Of a DNA stretch of 64,000 bases, positions 60,039 through 64,000 are shown in pieces (positions within the stretch are counted from its first letter, which is position 1; each line of letters begins with the position of its first letter). Made by a program: the position numbers and the translations under genes. Origin of the DNA: JAXGPF01 sp964650945 (GTDB lineage Bacteria > Verrucomicrobiota > Kiritimatiellia > JAAZAB01); assembly GCA_964650945.1 (NCBI GenBank), contig CAZYXU010000004.1, forward strand, positions 6,829 through 70,828, read 5' to 3'. The notes below the pieces were generated by a model. The model was not told the origin of the DNA and ran no database searches. It saw only the letters and a list, made by a program, of their open reading frames with translations.

Positions 60039-61091
60039 ATGCCGAGACGGAACGATCTGCCTGTATCCGCGGGCTCCCGCCGCGGCCACAAGGTTCACCT
60101 GCGGCGCACCGCCGCTGCCCGGAACCGGGGCGCCCCCGCCCCGGTTTTGACACAACGGATTGGGCGCCCCGGCTCCAACCGGCATGACACCTTGCGCCCG
60201 CCGGATGATTTTGCCCCATTCCCGCAGGATCTCCCCGATCCCCAGGGCCAGATCAACCAATGGCTGGAAAATGCCGTCATCACGCCGTTGTCCGCCCGGG
60301 AATATCTTTGCATGGACGGCTGGCAGGTCGGGCCGCGCATCAATACCGACTCGTTCTGGTATTGGTTTGAAAACGGCGGGGGATGGTTCAGCGCGGGGGA
60401 ATCCGGCCGGCGCCGCTCTTTCAAGGCCGGCGATCTGCTCTTGATCCCGCCGGGCATCATCCATGCCGTCCACCTCCGGCACGGCGCGGGAGTGCGGCAT
60501 ATCGCGGTCCATTTTCACGCGCATGTGTATGGCGGCATCAACCTGCTGAGCCTGCTGGGATTCCCCTTGCATCTGCCGGCCGATCCGGCCGCGCCCTATG
60601 CCGCGGCTTCGAATGCGCTGCCCCGCGAATACGCCCGGCAGGCGCCGGGATGGAAACGCGCCTTCGCGGAGCGGGTCTATGCCGTGCTGCTGCATATTAT
60701 CCGCCACCATGGCAACGATTTTTGCCAACCGGAGCGGCAACTGCACAAAAAAATGCCGCGGCTGCTGCCGGCGCTGGAAGGGATTGAGCAGCGCCTGGGC
60801 AGCCCCGAACTGGCGATCGGCGACCTGGCGCGGCGGACCGGGGTCAGCGAGGTTTACCTCCGGCAGCTTTTCCGCCAGGTGATCAAAACCAGCCCGGCCG
60901 CCTACATCCAGCAGCGGCGGATTGAACGCGCCTGCGCCCTGTTGCGTCTGACCGATAAATCCATCAAGCAGATCGCCGCGGAGACCGGTTTCCGGGGACT
61001 GTCGTTCTTTTATCACGTTTTCGCGCGCCGCACCGGCCTCACGCCCGCCCGCTATCGGGCCGGCGACGATGCCCGCGGCCCGGCCGGCTAA
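60039..61091 (+). CDS. Cupin-type AraC-family transcriptional regulator
   Basis: A 350-aa regulator. A basic N-terminal tail (about 1-65) precedes an AraC-type cupin ligand domain (about 70-190: WYWFENGGGWFSAGESGRR, LLLIPPGIIHAVHL, AVHFHAHVYGG) and a C-terminal pair of HTHs (about 250-345: IGDLARRTGVSEVYLRQLF and IKQIAAETGFRGLSFFYHVF, ending GLTPARYRAG). The longer frame from 59931 starts inside the tRNA, so ATG 60039 was chosen. It probably senses a sugar and controls the adjacent GH4/MFS pair. Confidence 0.88.
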   Translation: MPRRNDLPVSAGSRRGHKVHLRRTAAARNRGAPAPVLTQRIGRPGSNRHDTLRPPDDFAPFPQDLPDPQGQINQWLENAVITPLSAREYLCMDGWQVGPRINTDSFWYWFENGGGWFSAGESGRRRSFKAGDLLLIPPGIIHAVHLRHGAGVRHIAVHFHAHVYGGINLLSLLGFPLHLPADPAAPYAAASNALPREYARQAPGWKRAFAERVYAVLLHIIRHHGNDFCQPERQLHKKMPRLLPALEGIEQRLGSPELAIGDLARRTGVSEVYLRQLFRQVIKTSPAAYIQQRRIERACALLRLTDKSIKQIAAETGFRGLSFFYHVFARRTGLTPARYRAGDDARGPAG

Positions 61092-61161
61092 AGTCTTCAA
61101 AGCGCGGAATGTTTGCCATCCCCGCTTGGCGGCGGCCAGGCCGGCCAGTGCGGCCCGTGCC

Positions 61162-62475
61162 TTATTTCCGGAACCGGTCGAGCCGTCCGGCCTGGACCTT
61201 GATCAGGGCATCGAATATGGCGCGGGCTTCGTGGAAGTCGCGGATCATGGGGTCGCAGGCCAGCGCCATCAACGCTTTGGCGCGGCTGCCTTCCACCGCG
61301 GCTTCCACGGTCAATTCATGCGCATAAAGCTGGGCCGCGCTCCAGCGCGCAGCCGCCGCCGGCAATTCCCCCACCTGCATGGGTTGGGCGCCACCCTGCC
61401 CGACCACCGCCTTCAATTCCACCACGGCCCAGTCCGGCAGATTGGACACCGCCCCCCGGTTGGGCACGTTGACATAATGGACCATGTCCGGCCCAAACGC
61501 CAGCGCCTTGATCTGCCGGCCCATGGCTTCGGGTGAATTTTCCTTGGGCAATTCAATCGGTTTTTTTCCAGCCGCCTTCAACTCGATCGCGCGGGGCTCC
61601 TTGCTGAGCTCAGCGGCCAGCGCATTCGCGCGAATCATGTCCGAACGCCATTGCAGGCCGTAGGGGATATTTTTGGTCTTGCTGGCGCGCCGGGCATGCG
61701 GGAAGAACTCGATGATATGCCGGTCGCCGCCGATGGGATACAGCCCGAACAAATTGAAAACCTCATCGGAGAACTGCTGGCGCGCGGGCGATGGCCGGGC
61801 GGCCAGACGGCGGCGCAATACGGGATACATATCCCGCCCGCGATGCCGGATGCCGAGCAACCAGACGCAATGATTCGGTCCGGCGGCAGTCACATCCAGC
61901 TCCCGGCCATCAACTCCCAGCGCCTCGGCGAAGTAACGGATGCCGCCGGCAACGTTATGGCAATAACCGATGGCCCGGATTTTGGAATATTTTGCGACGG
62001 CCCGGCAGATGGGCGACATGGGATTGGAATGATTGAGCAGGATCGCATCCGGACAATATTTTTCCATCTTCCGGGCGATGTCCGCGAAAATCGGGATGAT
62101 GCGCAAGGCTTGCGACAAACCGCTGGGGCCAACGGTATCGCCGGTGGTCTGGATAATGCCGAATTTCGCCACGGCATCGGAATCGGCCTTATGCCAGCGA
62201 TGCCCGGGGCCATGCACGCCGATCGAGGCGACGGCAAAATCCGCGCCATCGAGGGCGCGGACGCATTGATTGGTCGAACGCACGGCCAGGCCGGATGACG
62301 TCAAGGCGGCGATGCGGACACCGACCTGGCGCATGATTTCCATGCGGCGCGCATCCGGATCGAACAGCATGATTTCGCTGCCGGCCAGTTCCGGCGTCAT
62401 GGCGATTTCCTTGATGACGCTTTCGAAATACAGACTGCCGCCGCCCAGCAATGCGATTTTCAGTTTTTTATTCAT
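61162..62475 (-). CDS. Glycoside hydrolase family 4 (NAD+/Mn2+-dependent)
   Basis: A 437-aa cytosolic GH4 enzyme. The Rossmann NAD site reads KIALLGGGSLYFESVIKEI, with LFDPDARRM following; the metal site is HSNPMSPICRA and GYCHN (Cys and His), and AAGPNHCVWLLGI is the family substrate-site motif. GH4 enzymes open alpha- or beta-glycosides by a redox mechanism; members act on alpha-galactosides, phosphorylated glucosides or alpha-galacturonides. The specificity loop is not decisive. AAGGAG is 5 nt from the ATG. It is divergent from an MFS transporter that may import its substrate. Confidence 0.92.
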   Translation of the reverse strand: MNKKLKIALLGGGSLYFESVIKEIAMTPELAGSEIMLFDPDARRMEIMRQVGVRIAALTSSGLAVRSTNQCVRALDGADFAVASIGVHGPGHRWHKADSDAVAKFGIIQTTGDTVGPSGLSQALRIIPIFADIARKMEKYCPDAILLNHSNPMSPICRAVAKYSKIRAIGYCHNVAGGIRYFAEALGVDGRELDVTAAGPNHCVWLLGIRHRGRDMYPVLRRRLAARPSPARQQFSDEVFNLFGLYPIGGDRHIIEFFPHARRASKTKNIPYGLQWRSDMIRANALAAELSKEPRAIELKAAGKKPIELPKENSPEAMGRQIKALAFGPDMVHYVNVPNRGAVSNLPDWAVVELKAVVGQGGAQPMQVGELPAAAARWSAAQLYAHELTVEAAVEGSRAKALMALACDPMIRDFHEARAIFDALIKVQAGRLDRFRK

Positions 62476-62521
62476 ACTGCTCCTTCAAATTTGATTGAGC
62501 CAATGGTTCCGGACACCGCAC

Positions 62522-62549
62522 AGTCTAACATGGCCAGGCGCGGCGGCAA
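62522..62549 (-). promoter_or_regulatory. Candidate promoter of the GH4 gene
   Basis: Minus strand TTGCCG (62544-62549) and TAGACT (62522-62527), 16-nt spacer, 46 nt before the start. Both hexamers are mediocre matches, as expected for an activated promoter. Confidence 0.35.
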
Positions 62550-62553
62550 TTGC

Positions 62554-62576
62554 CTGCAATGCTGCAATTTTTGCAG
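62554..62576. promoter_or_regulatory. Operator-like CTGCAA repeat between GH4 and MFS genes
   Basis: CTGCAAT at 62554-62560 is repeated at 62562-62568, and CTGCAA-TTT-TTGCAG (62562-62576) forms a perfect inverted repeat. It lies just upstream of the GH4 -35 and 66 nt from the MFS -35. Confidence 0.45.
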
Positions 62577-62641
62577 TTTTCGAAACCGGCGGCACGGCCC
62601 GCGGCGCGCCGGGAACTGCCGCCGGGCATTCAAATCAAAAA

Positions 62642-62669
62642 TTGACATTGGTATTTTGCGGTTTATGAT
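62642..62669 (+). promoter_or_regulatory. Candidate promoter of the MFS gene
   Basis: TTGACA (62642-62647, consensus) and TATGAT (62664-62669, 5 of 6), 16-nt spacer. Transcription would start near 62677, excluding the ATGs at 62665 and 62668 as translation starts. Confidence 0.55.
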
Positions 62670-62691
62670 GCATCCGATTATGGCAGAAAAC

Positions 62692-63984
62692 ATGTCAAAA
62701 CCGCCCGCGAAACCTTTCACCCGCGAACAATGCCGGCAGGGCATGCGATATGCCATCTTCTCCACCTGCTGGGGCACGGTCGCGCAGGTGGTCGTGCGCG
62801 ACAGCAGCATTATGATCCTGTTCGCCACCCTGATTGGCGCGGGCGAGATGATCTCCATCGCCACCACCGCTTTGCAGGACATGGCCCAGGCCTTTTTGAC
62901 CCTGCCGTTCGCCTATATCACCGCCTTGGCCGGCAAACGCCGGATGCTCATCCGCACCACGGCGGTGGGGCTCGCGGCGCTGCTCATGAGCGCGGCCGCC
63001 CCCTGGTTCGGCGCCTATGCCGGCCTGGCTTTGCTGGGCACGCTGGCCATCTTCGGCATTTCCATCAGCGCCTATGGCGCGGCCTGGTTTCCGCTGCTGA
63101 ACGACGTGGTGCCGCCGGAGGAGCGCGGCTTGTTCTTCGGCCGCCTGCGCTTCTGGTGGCAGTTGGTGGCCGCGATTTTCATCCTGGCTTCCGGCGCCCT
63201 GGTGGGCGCGCATGCCCGGCCGGGGGTTTTGCAGATCGTCATCATCATCGCCGCCCTGGGCCAGTTGGGGCGCGCCTGGAATATCCGCCGGATTCCGGAA
63301 CTGCCCACCCCCCCGCCGCCGCCCTGGCGGGATGTGCTGGCGGACATCCTGGCCAACCAGCGCATGACCGGCTTCGCCATTTACCTGTTCTTCCTCTATC
63401 TGTCGGCCGCCGCCACGGTGCCGGTGGCGTTCATCTTCGCCAAGCGGGCGCTGGCGTTGCCGGACAACCTGGTGGTTTTCTGCTCGGCCTGCCTGATGGC
63501 CGGCCTGATCGTCGGTTACCGGGTCGGGGGGCGGATCGTCTACCGGCAGGGGGTCAAGCGGGTTTTTCTCTCGGCGCACCTGTCATTCGCCCTGATCAAT
63601 TTCCTGATGCTGCTGGTGCGCGGCGGCAATTACACCGCCAGCGCGCTGCTGATCGCGCTGGTGACTTTATACGGATTCTTCACCGCCTGCGCCTCAATCG
63701 CGGTATCCAGCGAGATTTTCGCGCTGGCGCCGGCCAACAACCAGATCATGTCCATCGGGTTTTGCGTCAGCTTTTACGCCGCCGGGATCGGTTTTTCGCG
63801 CATCCTGGCCTCGCTGATCATCGGCAGCGGCGCGCTGGCGCCGCACTGGCATTTGGGCGGCATCGCCCTGACCAAATATCACACCCTGTTCATCATGTAT
63901 GGCGCGGGGGTGCTGCTGGCGATGGCGCTGTTGACGATGGTGCCGGCCATGCTCAAGCATGTCCACCGCCTGCCGCAGACCTGA
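62692..63984 (+). CDS. MFS transporter
   Basis: A 430-aa polytopic membrane protein with about 12 predicted helices in two sets of six, a basic loop AGKRRMLIRTT between helices 2 and 3 (the position of the MFS signature) and a central cytoplasmic loop (RIPELPTPPPPPWRDVL). Start 62692 (MSKPPAKPF) fits the promoter; ATG 62680 would give a nearly leaderless message. It is divergently arranged with the GH4 gene, so it is inferred to import a glycoside. Substrate unknown. Its stop is 16 nt before the window end. Confidence 0.85.
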   Translation: MSKPPAKPFTREQCRQGMRYAIFSTCWGTVAQVVVRDSSIMILFATLIGAGEMISIATTALQDMAQAFLTLPFAYITALAGKRRMLIRTTAVGLAALLMSAAAPWFGAYAGLALLGTLAIFGISISAYGAAWFPLLNDVVPPEERGLFFGRLRFWWQLVAAIFILASGALVGAHARPGVLQIVIIIAALGQLGRAWNIRRIPELPTPPPPPWRDVLADILANQRMTGFAIYLFFLYLSAAATVPVAFIFAKRALALPDNLVVFCSACLMAGLIVGYRVGGRIVYRQGVKRVFLSAHLSFALINFLMLLVRGGNYTASALLIALVTLYGFFTACASIAVSSEIFALAPANNQIMSIGFCVSFYAAGIGFSRILASLIIGSGALAPHWHLGGIALTKYHTLFIMYGAGVLLAMALLTMVPAMLKHVHRLPQT

Positions 63985-64000
63985 ACTGACGGAAATTCCT

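Noticed and set aside
62695..63579. 294-codon minus-strand open frame opposite the MFS gene
   Set aside because: Highly charged low-complexity product, antisense to a clear membrane protein.
1..64000. CRISPR arrays, rRNA genes, transposases or integrases
   Set aside because: None seen: no regularly spaced repeats with spacers, no rRNA motifs, and no transposase or integrase signatures in any convincing frame.

Overview
The window is a GC-rich bacterial chromosome segment with Gram-negative features: CsgG-type and lipoprotein export signals, a HlyD-type adaptor, and a MurE whose substrate motif predicts meso-diaminopimelate peptidoglycan. Many secreted or carbohydrate-active paralogues, URO-D and PIG-L family proteins, PocR/AraC regulators, a sensory-rhodopsin-transducer family protein and a fragmented division cluster suggest a PVC-superphylum bacterium, possibly of the Kiritimatiellota or Lentisphaerota. 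That placement is inference; no rRNA is present.

Layout. At 0-5.2 kb there is a URO-D-like methyltransferase, a CsgG-like secretion protein and a large hybrid sensor kinase. At 5.2-15.7 kb, on the minus strand, lies a compact dcw operon: mraZ, a 94-aa orphan, a CxxC mini-protein, rsmH, ftsL, ftsI, murE, murF, mraY, a lipoprotein and murD. The ftsW/murG/murC/ftsQAZ half is not attached. At 15.9-16.9 kb a secreted Met-rich protein is coupled to a flavodoxin.

At 17.0-41.9 kb, all on the plus strand and visibly less GC-rich, there is a glycan-related island. Its first part (17.0-24.0 kb) reads as one operon: PocR/AraC regulator, PIG-L deacetylase, polysaccharide deacetylase, FucI/AraA-type isomerase, metal-ligand-poor M24 protein, ASRT-family protein and a BNR 'sialidase'. 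Its second part (24.2-41.9 kb) holds a GH16, a beta-helix protein, three GH20-like paralogues with a conserved Cys cluster, three more BNR proteins plus a truncated one, an SGNH hydrolase and a TIM-barrel hydrolase. It ends against a truncated PIG-L gene. A GH16-bearing segment is bracketed by roughly 48-bp direct repeats, and a 122-bp potentially structured repeat occurs at 25.2 and 46.2 kb.

At 42-46 kb there is a minus-strand ptsI/HlyD/PIG-L-remnant operon and a divergent PAS-receiver protein. At 46-51 kb there are two NfeD-family membrane proteins, a HEAT-repeat protein and a membrane-anchored bactofilin-like protein. At 51.2-59.1 kb there is a cluster suited to glucosylglycerate (compatible solute) metabolism: GH13_18 phosphorylase, two glycosyltransferases, a GpgS-like synthase, a degenerate M20 peptidase-like protein and a HAD protein. 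At 59.1-64 kb there are a MarC-family protein, tRNA-Ser(GCT), a cupin/AraC regulator, and a divergent GH4 glycosidase and MFS transporter with an operator-like inverted repeat between them.

The starts I chose often differ from the longest possible ORF where a ribosome binding site, signal peptide, repeat or tRNA makes the longer form unlikely. Family assignments come from reading protein motifs by eye; no database search was run.
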